Of a DNA stretch of 7,212 bases, positions 1 through 6,251 are shown piece by piece; positions within the stretch are counted from its first letter, which is position 1, and every line of letters begins with the position of its first letter. The DNA is from Microbacteriaceae bacterium (lineage in GTDB: Bacteria > Actinomycetota > Actinomycetes > Actinomycetales > Microbacteriaceae). Position numbers and translations under genes: made by a program. Location: the NCBI GenBank assembly GCA_011620705.1, contig WOYR01000063.1, positions 1 through 7,212 of the forward strand, written 5' to 3'. A model generated the notes under the pieces. It saw only the letters and a program-made list of their open reading frames with translations. It was not told the origin of the DNA and made no database searches.

Positions 1-795
1 CGGGTCGATCCCCGCCGCCTCCAGCCTGGTGGATGCGGCGGCCGGGCCGCCGAGCTGCTCCGACAGAGCCTGGCGCAGCATCTTGCGGCGCTGCCCGAAC
101 GCCCCGTCCACGAGCGCGAACACCTCGGCGCGCTCGGCCTCGGATCCCGGGCGCTCGCCGCGCTGGAACGACACCAGGATCGAGTCCACGTTCGGCGCCG
201 GCCAGAACACCTGGCGGCCGACCTGGCCTGCGGTCGACCAGCTGCCGTACCAGGCCGCCTTCACGCTCGGGGAGCCGTAGACCTTCGATCCCGGTGCGGC
301 GGCGATCCGCCGGCCGACCTCGGCCTGCACCATCACCAGCGCGGACTGCAGCGACGGCACCGTCTGCAGCAGGTGCAGCAGCACCGGGACGGACACGTTG
401 TACGGCAGATTCGCGACCAGCCGCTTCGGGGCGGCCGGCAGACCGGCGACCTTCATCGCGTCATCCGCGATCACGGTGAGGCGGTCGGCGGCATCCGGGG
501 CGAGTTCGGCCACGGTCAGAGGCAGCCGGGCCGCCAGTCGTTGATCGATCTCGACGGCGGTGACCCGGGCGCCGGCTTCGAGCAGCCCCAGGGTCAGCGA
601 GCCGAGCCCCGGGCCGACCTCCAGCACCTCGTCGCCGGCCCGCACCCCTGCCGCCCGCACGATGCGCCGCACCGTGTTCGCGTCGACCACGAAGTTCTGG
701 CCCAGCTTCTTGGTGGGCTGCAGGCCGAGCCGCTCGGCGAGCTCGCGGATCTCGGCGGGGCCGAGCAGCGCGCTGGAGCTTGGAGTCGAGGCCAT
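1..795 (-). CDS. rsmA: 16S rRNA (adenine1518/1519-N6) dimethyltransferase RsmA (KsgA), 3' end cut by window
   Basis: Dimethylates two adjacent adenines in the 3'-terminal helix of 16S rRNA during small-subunit maturation, using S-adenosylmethionine; cytoplasmic. 265 codons are visible. The N-terminal region contains PTKKLGQNFVVD, typical of the family, followed by the SAM-binding loop EVGPGLGSLT (from residue 59) and the catalytic motif NLPY (residues 129-132). Near the end are PNVDSILVSF and the RNA-binding FGQRRKMLRQAL. The reading ends at EAAGIDP, so by usual family length (about 280-290) some 15-30 C-terminal residues lie outside the window. I chose ATG at 795 because it sits just before the conserved start region and has GAGG six bases upstream. 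The ATG at 848, right after the tatD stop, is in another frame. It is the last visible gene of the metG-tatD-rsmA group and probably cotranscribed. In mycobacteria ispE follows; that cannot be seen here. Confidence 0.96.
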   Translation of the reverse strand, partial: MASTPSSSALLGPAEIRELAERLGLQPTKKLGQNFVVDANTVRRIVRAAGVRAGDEVLEVGPGLGSLTLGLLEAGARVTAVEIDQRLAARLPLTVAELAPDAADRLTVIADDAMKVAGLPAAPKRLVANLPYNVSVPVLLHLLQTVPSLQSALVMVQAEVGRRIAAAPGSKVYGSPSVKAAWYGSWSTAGQVGRQVFWPAPNVDSILVSFQRGERPGSEAERAEVFALVDGAFGQRRKMLRQALSEQLGGPAAASTRLEAAGIDP

Positions 796-801
796 TTCTG
801 G

Positions 802-805
802 CCTC
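802..805 (-). promoter_or_regulatory. Ribosome binding site of rsmA
   Basis: GAGG lies six bases before the ATG at 795. It supports this start over the ATG at 848, which directly follows the tatD stop codon but is out of frame with rsmA. Confidence 0.5.
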
Positions 806-848
806 GACCGCGACGCCAGCGCCGACGGCCGTCTCGGCCGGCGGTCAT

Positions 849-1793
849 TCACGGGTGAGGCGCGAACGGCCCGGTGGGCGGGTCGACCGGCTCGTCATCC
901 CAGTGCCCGTAGACGAGTTCGGTGTTCGAGCTGATCTGCGCGGCCAGCATCGAGGGGTCCGTGCCGAGGTGCGCGGCCATCGCCCGCAGGGTGTGCGGGA
1001 TCAGGTAGGCCGAGTTCGGGCGGCCGCGGAACGGCACGGGGGTCAGGTACGGGGCATCCGTCTCGATCAGGATGCGCGAGCGCGGGATCACCTCGAGGGC
1101 CTGGCGCAGCGGCTCCGCGTTCTTGAAGGTGACGGTGCCGGCGAAGGAGAGGTACCAGCCGGAGTCCGCGACCAGCTTGGCGAACTCGCGGTTGCCGCTG
1201 AAGCAGTGGAACACCGTGCGCTCGGGCGCGCCGACCCGGCGCAGCGTCTGCACGACCTGGGTGTGGGCATCCCGGTCATGGATCTGCAGAGCCAGGTTCT
1301 GCTCCTTCGCCAGCGCGATGTGCTGCTCGAAGCTGCGAAGCTGGGCTCGCCGGCCCGCCTCGTCCGGGGTGCGGAAGAAATCGAGCCCGGTCTCGCCGAT
1401 CGCGCGCACCCGGGGCCGGGCGGCGAGCTCGGCGATGCCGGCCATGTGCTCGTCGAGCCGCCCCGCAGCCAGCAGCTCCGGGACCTCATTGGGATGGATG
1501 GCGACCGCGGCGAGCACGCGCGGCTCGTGCGAGGCGATCCGGGCGCTCCAGCGCGACGTCTCCAGGTCGGTGCCGACCTGGACGACGCCCCGGACGCCGA
1601 CGCTGGACGCCCGGTCGAGCTGCTCGCGGTAGTCGAGCGGGGCGGCGGCTTCTTCCCCGTCTCTTTCGAGGGCGCTGTCCAGGTGCGTGTGGTTGTCGTA
1701 GACCGGCACGACCAGCGCTTCGGGCAGCGGAGGGTAGTCCCCGGCCGGATCCTCGGACCCGGACCCGCTCGCCCGCAGGAACGGTCCGCTCAC
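849..1793 (-). CDS. tatD: TatD family metal-dependent hydrolase (DNase)
   Basis: A TIM-barrel amidohydrolase-type enzyme of 314 residues, cytoplasmic. Characterised TatD proteins are metal-dependent 3'-5' exonucleases linked to DNA repair and nucleic acid turnover; the role in this organism is inferred. Metal ligands and signatures are all present: DNHTHLDS (His35, His37), GETGLDFF (Glu134), LQIHDRDAH (His172), FHCFSGN (His196) and ETDAPYLTP (Asp246). I chose GTG at 1793 because it overlaps the metG stop as GTGA and has GGGAG four bases upstream (1798-1802), the usual mark of translational coupling. The frame stays open far upstream inside metG, but that extension is not TatD-like. About 30 residues precede the conserved core, so the protein is slightly longer than the usual 260-300. 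rsmA starts 53 bases downstream; mycobacteria carry rpfB between these two genes. Confidence 0.95.
   Translation of the reverse strand: MSGPFLRASGSGSEDPAGDYPPLPEALVVPVYDNHTHLDSALERDGEEAAAPLDYREQLDRASSVGVRGVVQVGTDLETSRWSARIASHEPRVLAAVAIHPNEVPELLAAGRLDEHMAGIAELAARPRVRAIGETGLDFFRTPDEAGRRAQLRSFEQHIALAKEQNLALQIHDRDAHTQVVQTLRRVGAPERTVFHCFSGNREFAKLVADSGWYLSFAGTVTFKNAEPLRQALEVIPRSRILIETDAPYLTPVPFRGRPNSAYLIPHTLRAMAAHLGTDPSMLAAQISSNTELVYGHWDDEPVDPPTGPFAPHP
1790..1793 (-). promoter_or_regulatory. metG/tatD stop-start overlap (GTGA)
   Basis: The metG stop TGA (1792-1790) shares two bases with the tatD start GTG (1793-1791). With GGGAG at 1798-1802 inside the end of metG, this suggests tatD is translated by ribosomes terminating on metG. 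Confidence 0.7.
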
Positions 1794-3409
1794 GCGGCTC
1801 CCGAGACAGCGGAGACCGGCTCCTCGATGCGCGGGAACAGCCCGGCCAGCGGCGTCACCGTACTGCCCGCCGGCAACTGCCCCCATTCGCCCGCGGCTCG
1901 GATCGGCTGCGCGGTCAGCGCGCCCAGTCCCGCCTGCGCGCCCAGGGCATCCCACAGCGTCGCGGTGGCCTTCGGCATGACAGGGCTCAGCAGCACCGCG
2001 AGCGCGCGCAGCCCCTCCGACGCCGTGTAGAGCACGGTGCCGAGTCGCTCCGCCGCCGCGGAGTCGTCGGCGGCGCCCCTGGCCAGCACCCACGGCTCCT
2101 GCTCGGTGAGGTAGCCGTTGAGCTCGTCGACGATGGTCCAGATCGCGGCGATGCCCTCGTGGATCGCGAGCCGCTCCATCGCGGCGTCGGCGTCGGCGAC
2201 CGCGGTCGCGACCGTGCGCTGGATGGCCAGCTCGGCATCGGTGTACTCGCCGGCCGCGGGCACCGAACCCGTGAAGTAGCGCGTCACCATCGCGACCACG
2301 CGCGAGGCGAGGTTGCCGAAGCCGTTGGCGAGCTCGGCCTGGTACCGGGCCGAGAGATCCTCCCAGCTGAACGAGCCGTCCTGGCCGAAGGAGATCGCGC
2401 GCAGGAAGTAGTAGCGGAACGCGTCGCTTCCGAACACCTCGGTGATCTGCTGCGGCGCGATGCCCGTGAGCTTCGACTTGCTCATCTTCTCGCCGCCGAC
2501 CAGCAGCCAGCCGTGGCCGAAGACCCGCTTCGGCACCGGCAGTCCCGCCGCCATCAGCATGGCGGGCCAGATCACGGCATGGAAGCGCGCGATGTCCTTG
2601 CCGACGATGTGCGTCGCCGGCCAGCGGCGCAGGAACTCGGCACGCTGCGCCGGGTCGCCGTAGCCGACCGCGGTGACGTAGTTGAGCAGCGCGTCGAACC
2701 AGACGTAGATCACATGCGAGGGATCCCACGGCACCTGGATGCCCCAGTCGAAGCTCGAACGCGAGATCGACAGGTCTTCCAGACCCTGCTTCACGAACTG
2801 GATGATCTCGTTGCGCACGCTCTCGGGCTGCACGAAGTCGGGCCGGCTCTCGTAGAGGTCGAGCAGCTGCTGCTGGAAGCCGCTCATCCGGAAGAAGTAG
2901 TTCTTCTCCTTCAGGATCTCGACCGGCAGCGCGTGGATCTTGCACAGCTTGCGGCCCGCGTAGTCGCCGGCCTCGGTCTCGACCAGGTCGTCGAGCTGCT
3001 TGTACTCCTCGCAGCCGACGCAGTAGTAGCCCTCGTAGACGCCCTCGTAGATGTGGCCGTCGTCATGGAGCTGCTGGATGAACGCCGTGACGCCCTTCTC
3101 GTGGCGCTCGTCCGTGGTGCGGATGTAGTCGTCGTTGGCGATGTCGACGGTCTGCAGCAGCGGCTTCCAGGCGGACTCCACCAGCTGATCGGCCCACTGC
3201 TTCGGGGTGACGCCGTTCGCGACCGCGGTGCGCAGGATCTTCTCGCCGTGCTCATCCGTCCCGGTCAGCAGCCAGGTGTCGTCGCCGGCCTGCCGGTGCC
3301 AGCGGGCGAGCACGTCGGCGGCCACCTCGGTGTATGCGTGCCCGATGTGCGGCACGTCATTGACGTAGAAGATGGGCGTCGTGACGTAGAACGAGTCACC
3401 GGATGCCAT
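1790..3409 (-). CDS. metG: Methionyl-tRNA synthetase
   Basis: Class I aminoacyl-tRNA synthetase of 539 residues that joins methionine to initiator and elongator tRNAMet using ATP. The Rossmann catalytic core starts at once (FYVTTPIFYVNDVPHIGHAY) with HIGH at residues 21-24. The connective insertion has a zinc-knuckle-like set: Cys130, Cys133, Cys156 and His159. KMSKS is at residues 308-312. The alpha-helical anticodon-binding domain follows, and the protein ends at about 539 without the extra C-terminal tRNA-binding domain found in longer MetRS forms. That fits the short actinobacterial type (about 520 residues in mycobacteria). The ATG at 3409 directly precedes the conserved N-terminus. No Shine-Dalgarno sequence is visible; a TAGAAT box ends seven bases before the ATG, so the mRNA may be leaderless. 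It is the first gene of a likely metG-tatD-rsmA transcript. The opposite-strand frames across it are shadows. Confidence 0.98.
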   Translation of the reverse strand: MASGDSFYVTTPIFYVNDVPHIGHAYTEVAADVLARWHRQAGDDTWLLTGTDEHGEKILRTAVANGVTPKQWADQLVESAWKPLLQTVDIANDDYIRTTDERHEKGVTAFIQQLHDDGHIYEGVYEGYYCVGCEEYKQLDDLVETEAGDYAGRKLCKIHALPVEILKEKNYFFRMSGFQQQLLDLYESRPDFVQPESVRNEIIQFVKQGLEDLSISRSSFDWGIQVPWDPSHVIYVWFDALLNYVTAVGYGDPAQRAEFLRRWPATHIVGKDIARFHAVIWPAMLMAAGLPVPKRVFGHGWLLVGGEKMSKSKLTGIAPQQITEVFGSDAFRYYFLRAISFGQDGSFSWEDLSARYQAELANGFGNLASRVVAMVTRYFTGSVPAAGEYTDAELAIQRTVATAVADADAAMERLAIHEGIAAIWTIVDELNGYLTEQEPWVLARGAADDSAAAERLGTVLYTASEGLRALAVLLSPVMPKATATLWDALGAQAGLGALTAQPIRAAGEWGQLPAGSTVTPLAGLFPRIEEPVSAVSGAA

Positions 3410-3416
3410 GGGGTCG

Positions 3417-3422
3417 ATTCTA
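3417..3422 (-). promoter_or_regulatory. Putative -10 box of metG (leaderless promoter)
   Basis: TAGAAT on the minus strand ends seven bases before the metG ATG, which would place transcription start at or beside the ATG. No Shine-Dalgarno sequence lies in between. The -35 region is poor: GGTAAC or nearby at about 16-17 bases is only a weak match. Confidence 0.5.
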
Positions 3423-3468
3423 CGGGCGGTCCGCGTCTGTTACCGGCGCGGCGAACTCGCGCTCGCCC

Positions 3469-3540
3469 GTTCCGCGAAGGTACGGGCTTCTGCGTGCTTC
3501 CGAGTACGAGAGTACGCAGAAGCCCGTACTTTCGCGGAGC
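3469..3540. repeat. 72-base near-perfect palindrome between rsmI and metG
   Basis: Arms 3471-3495 and 3514-3538 are 25 bases each with a single deviation (3479/3530). Allowing G:U pairs in a plus-strand RNA, the stem runs from 3469/3540 to 3502/3507 with loop AGUA: 34 positions, one real mismatch (3500/3509) and four G:U pairs. A minus-strand RNA would have four A-C mismatches at those positions. It begins three bases beyond the rsmI stop. Neither strand has a following T-tract, so it is not a classical intrinsic terminator. It could be a U-less terminator of rsmI, an mRNA-stabilising hairpin, or one copy of a dispersed palindromic repeat. Confidence 0.9.
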
Positions 3541-3543
3541 TGG

Positions 3544-4353
3544 TCAGCGGCTGCGCAGCGCCGCCTCGTACAGTTCCCGCCGTCCCAGGCCGGTGACCTC
3601 GGCGACCTCAATGGATGCTTCGCGCAACCTCGCCCCCGCGGCGACGAGCTGCAGCACGCGCGCGACCCCGTCCTCGAGCGAGGCGGACGCGGGCGGGGCG
3701 CCCTCCACCACGAGGGCGATCTCGCCGCGCGCCCCGTCGGCGAAGCGCTCGGCCAGCTCCGCGAGCGTGCCGCGGGCGACCTCCTCGTGCAGCTTGGTCA
3801 GCTCCCGGCACACGGCCGCGCGCCGGGACGGGCCGAAGGCGGTCGCCAGGTCGGCCAGGGCATCCCCGATCCGGTGCGGCGACTCGAAGAAGACGAGGGT
3901 GCGCGGTTCGGCGGCGAGCGCCCGGAGCGCGGCCAGGCGGCCCTTGCGCGGCAGGAAGCCCTCGAAGACGAAGCGGTCGGTCGGAAGGCCGCTGACGGCG
4001 AGCGCCATCAGGACGGCGCTCGGTCCGGGGAGAGCGGTGACGGTGACCCCGGCCGCGGCCGCTGCGACGACGAGCCCGTAGCCCGGATCGCTGATGGTCG
4101 GCATCCCGGCATCGCTGAGCACCAGCACATCGGCGTCGCGCGCCAGCTCGACGATCTCGCCCGCCTTCGCGGTCTCGTTGTGGTCGTGCAGCGCGATCAG
4201 CCGCGGCCGGTTCTCGACGCCGAGCGCGCTCAGCAGCTGGATGGCCGTCCGGGTGTCCTCCGCGGCGATCACCTCGACCCGGCCGAGCGCTTCGATCAGG
4301 CGGCGCGAGGCATCCCCGAGGTTGCCGATCGGGGTCGCCGCGAGGATGATCAC
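3544..4353 (-). CDS. rsmI: 16S rRNA (cytidine1402-2'-O)-methyltransferase RsmI
   Basis: Methylates the 2'-hydroxyl of C1402 in the decoding centre of 16S rRNA with S-adenosylmethionine; cytoplasmic, tetrapyrrole-methylase fold. The 269-residue protein shows ATPIGNLGDAS (residues 6-16), AAEDTR (30-35), LHDHNE (55-60), the signature SDAGMPTISDPG (80-91), LPGPSA and FEGFLPRKG, then FFESPHRI. Length fits the family. I chose GTG at 4353 because family members begin with M-I-I-L-A-A-T-P-I-G-N. The open frame extends to 4587, but those residues are low-complexity and cross into the divergent pmt gene. No spaced Shine-Dalgarno is visible; CAGAAT ends six bases before GTG, so a leaderless start is possible. 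The gene ends three bases before the 72-base palindrome, with metG 134 bases further on. It is divergent from pmt. Confidence 0.95.
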   Translation of the reverse strand: MIILAATPIGNLGDASRRLIEALGRVEVIAAEDTRTAIQLLSALGVENRPRLIALHDHNETAKAGEIVELARDADVLVLSDAGMPTISDPGYGLVVAAAAAGVTVTALPGPSAVLMALAVSGLPTDRFVFEGFLPRKGRLAALRALAAEPRTLVFFESPHRIGDALADLATAFGPSRRAAVCRELTKLHEEVARGTLAELAERFADGARGEIALVVEGAPPASASLEDGVARVLQLVAAGARLREASIEVAEVTGLGRRELYEAALRSR

Positions 4354-4359
4354 CTCGCC

Positions 4360-4365
4360 ATTCTG
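4360..4365 (-). promoter_or_regulatory. Possible -10 box of rsmI
   Basis: CAGAAT on the minus strand ends six bases before the rsmI GTG start, the same geometry as at metG and pmt. The first base is off consensus and I see no convincing -35 box. A four-codon frame, ATG GCG AGG TGA (4361-4350), overlaps the GTG start and is an alternative explanation of the leader. Confidence 0.3.
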
Positions 4366-4456
4366 GCCCGCGATCGGAGCCGGCCCGCCCAGGCGGTCGC
4401 ACGCCGGGGTGGGCGGATCAGGAGAATCGGCTCCAGATCCACCGAACCGGGGGATG

Positions 4457-4508
4457 CCGACCCGCCGATCCTGAACCGCCGACACGGTCGGGCGGGGCAG
4501 CGGGTCGG
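4457..4508. promoter_or_regulatory. GC-rich inverted repeat in the rsmI/pmt divergent spacer
   Basis: The 178-base spacer 4354-4531 holds an exact 9-base inverted repeat, CCGACCCGC at 4457-4465 and GCGGGTCGG at 4500-4508. A smaller hairpin, CCGAC/GTCGG at 4479-4491, is nested in it. It lies just upstream of the putative pmt -10 box and could be an operator, but short GC-rich repeats are common by chance in such DNA. Confidence 0.3.
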
Positions 4509-4519
4509 AGAACGCCGAA

Positions 4520-4525
4520 TAGGAT
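4520..4525 (+). promoter_or_regulatory. Putative -10 box of pmt (leaderless promoter)
   Basis: TAGGAT ends six bases before the GTG start at 4532, which would put transcription start at the first base of the gene. There is no Shine-Dalgarno sequence in the spacer TCCCCG. No good -35 hexamer is visible at 16-18 bases upstream. Confidence 0.45.
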
Positions 4526-4531
4526 TCCCCG

Positions 4532-6100
4532 GTGACCATCGCCGAGCTGACGGGCTCCCGCCTCGACGACTGGTGGGGCAGGGTCATGCGCCGCCGCTTC
4601 GCCCGCCCGCTCTGGATGTGGGGCGGCCCGGCGGTCGTGGTGGTGGTCGCCGCGCTGCTGCGCCTGGTCGGCCTCGGCTCTCCGCACGAGCTGGTCTTCG
4701 ACGAGACCTACTACGTGAAGGACGCCTGGACCCTCATGCACCTCGGCTACGAAGGCATGTGGAGCGGCGACAACACGGCCTTCAACGCGGGCGATCCGAA
4801 CGGCTACCTGCACAGCGGCGAGTTCCTCGCGCATCCGCCGCTCGGCAAGTGGGTGATCTCCTTCGGGCTGTTCCTCTTCGGCGGCGGCAGCAGTTTCGGC
4901 TGGCGCTTCTCGACGGCGGTGGTGGGCGTCATCCTGGTGATCCTGACGATGGTCATCGCCTGGATGCTGTTCCGCTCGACCCTGCTGACGGTGATCGCCG
5001 GCGGGCTGCTGGCCATCGACGGCAACGCGATCGTGCTGAGCCGGGTGTCGCTGCTCGACGGGATCGTGGCGCTCTTCGCCCTCATCGGCGTGATCCTCGT
5101 GCTGCTGGACCGGCGCTGGGCGCAGCGCCGCCTCGAGGCCTGGATGGCGCGGCGCACCGCCGCCGGACGCTCCACCGACTGGGGTCCCGCGCTGTGGTGG
5201 CGCCCATGGCTGATCCTCGCCGGGCTCGCCTTCGGACTCGCCTCCTCGGTGAAGTGGAGCGGCCTCTACTTCCTGGTCGGGCTCGCCGTCTACTCGGTCG
5301 TCTCGGACCTGCTCGCGCGCCGCAGAGCCGGGGTCGCGCACTGGGCGGCGGGCACCATCCTGAAGCAGGGCCCGGTCAGCTTCCTGCTGACCGTGCCGCT
5401 CGCGGCCGCCGCCTACGTGACCGCATGGACCGGTTGGTTCGCGACCAGCGGCGGTTACGACCGGCACTGGGCCGAGGCGGCGGGCAACCAGTGGGGGGGC
5501 CTGCTCTCCTGGGTGCCGGTCCCGTTCCAGAGCTGGTACCACTTCCAGGCCGAGATCTACAACTACAACATCAATCTGCACACCCCGCACTCGTACCAGG
5601 CCCACCCGATGACCTGGCTGTTCGAGGTGCGCCCGACGAGCATGTACTACCACGACTTCGGGAACGGCTCGTCGTCGCAGATCCTCGACATCGCGAATCC
5701 GCTGATCTGGTGGGCCTGCACCGCGGCGGCGCTCTTCCTGCTCGTGCGGGCGGTCTGGGGGGCGATCACCAAGCGGAGCGTGTGGCGGGAGGGCTTCATC
5801 CTGACCGCGCTCGCCGCGGGCTACCTGCCGTGGGTGCTGTTCTACTCGAGCCGGACCGTGTTCCAGTTCTACACGATCGCCTTCGAGCCCTACCTGATCC
5901 TGGGGCTGACCCTGGTGCTCGGCATCCTGCTGCGCAGTCCACGGGATGCCGAGGCCCGCCGCGTCGTGGGCCTGCGGGTCGTCGGCATCTTCCTGGGTCT
6001 GTGCGTGCTGCTCAGCCTGTTCTTCCTGCCGATGTGGACGGGCGCGCCCATCCCGCACTGGTTCGTGCAGCTGCACTACTGGTTCCCGAGTTGGATATGA
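4532..6100 (+). CDS. pmt: Polyprenyl-phosphate-mannose-dependent protein O-mannosyltransferase (GT39 family)
   Basis: Integral membrane GT-C glycosyltransferase of 522 residues. Family members move mannose from polyprenyl-phosphate-mannose to Ser/Thr of proteins during export, on the outer face of the membrane. After a short cytoplasmic N-terminus with basic RRRFAR comes the first membrane segment (about 33-49). The first outer loop holds FDETYYVKDAW, with the acidic pair Asp57-Glu58 that is essential in this family. Further marks are AHPPLGKW (His101), VKWSGLYF (Lys241), and the outer-loop block LHTPHSYQAHPMTWLFEVRPTSMYY from His350. I see about ten hydrophobic segments, the last near the C-terminus, ending FPSWI. 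The GTG at 4532 is preferred because it precedes the first conserved part and follows a -10-like box. It is divergent from rsmI, an arrangement I also recall from mycobacteria. The next gene encodes a Thr/Pro-rich exported protein, a plausible substrate. Confidence 0.95.
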   Translation: MTIAELTGSRLDDWWGRVMRRRFARPLWMWGGPAVVVVVAALLRLVGLGSPHELVFDETYYVKDAWTLMHLGYEGMWSGDNTAFNAGDPNGYLHSGEFLAHPPLGKWVISFGLFLFGGGSSFGWRFSTAVVGVILVILTMVIAWMLFRSTLLTVIAGGLLAIDGNAIVLSRVSLLDGIVALFALIGVILVLLDRRWAQRRLEAWMARRTAAGRSTDWGPALWWRPWLILAGLAFGLASSVKWSGLYFLVGLAVYSVVSDLLARRRAGVAHWAAGTILKQGPVSFLLTVPLAAAAYVTAWTGWFATSGGYDRHWAEAAGNQWGGLLSWVPVPFQSWYHFQAEIYNYNINLHTPHSYQAHPMTWLFEVRPTSMYYHDFGNGSSSQILDIANPLIWWACTAAALFLLVRAVWGAITKRSVWREGFILTALAAGYLPWVLFYSSRTVFQFYTIAFEPYLILGLTLVLGILLRSPRDAEARRVVGLRVVGIFLGLCVLLSLFFLPMWTGAPIPHWFVQLHYWFPSWI

Positions 6101-6129
6101 AGCCTGCTCGGCTCATTTCGCGCGCGTAA

Positions 6130-6180
6130 ACAATTGTCGGCGTGCTCTTCCGGTGACGGGTCGGGACCACTAACGTTGTG
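6130..6180 (+). promoter_or_regulatory. Palindromic sites and possible promoter upstream of the secreted protein gene
   Basis: The 151-base spacer 6101-6251 holds the exact palindrome ACAATTGT (6130-6137). It also holds CAC-T-AACGTTGTG (6168-6180), an inverted repeat with one extra base. The latter includes TAACGT (6171-6176), a possible -10 box about 75 bases before the start codon. The -35 region (TTCCGG at 6148, spacing 17) is poor. Either palindrome could bind a regulator. AGCC/GGCT at 6101-6113 after the pmt stop is too weak to call a terminator. Confidence 0.3.
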
Positions 6181-6236
6181 CCACCCCCGTGCGACCGTCC
6201 CTAGCGGCCGCGCCTCAACGGTTTTCTCCTTCCCCC

Positions 6237-6243
6237 GCAGGAG
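6237..6243 (+). promoter_or_regulatory. Ribosome binding site of the secreted protein gene
   Basis: CGCAGGAG with core AGGAG at 6239-6243 stands eight bases before the ATG at 6252. It is a strong, well-spaced site and fixes the start. It contrasts with the apparently leaderless metG and pmt starts. Confidence 0.8.
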
Positions 6244-6251
6244 CATTCGCC

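Noticed and set aside
594..848. 84-codon minus-strand frame whose ATG abuts the tatD stop (TGAATG)
   Set aside because: It overlaps the conserved rsmA start region in a different frame and reads as Arg/Ser/Pro-rich nonsense. The coupling-like arrangement appears to be coincidence.
1794..2945. N-terminal extension of the tatD frame far into metG
   Set aside because: The frame is open because of high GC content. It is antisense-free but lies entirely over the conserved metG, has an Arg/Gly/Ala-rich composition and no TatD similarity; the GTG at 1793 explains the gene.
2159..4081. 640-codon plus-strand open frame opposite metG and rsmI
   Set aside because: Composition is typical of an antisense shadow (Asp/Arg/Val/Leu/His-rich). 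The minus strand carries metG and rsmI with all catalytic motifs.
4354..4587. Upstream extension of rsmI to an ATG at 4587
   Set aside because: The added residues are low in complexity, not part of the RsmI family, and cross the divergent pmt start.
3403..6129. 908-codon plus-strand open frame
   Set aside because: It overlaps rsmI on the opposite strand and pmt in another frame. The translation is Arg/Gly/Pro-rich and low in complexity, with no domain; a shadow of GC-rich coding DNA.
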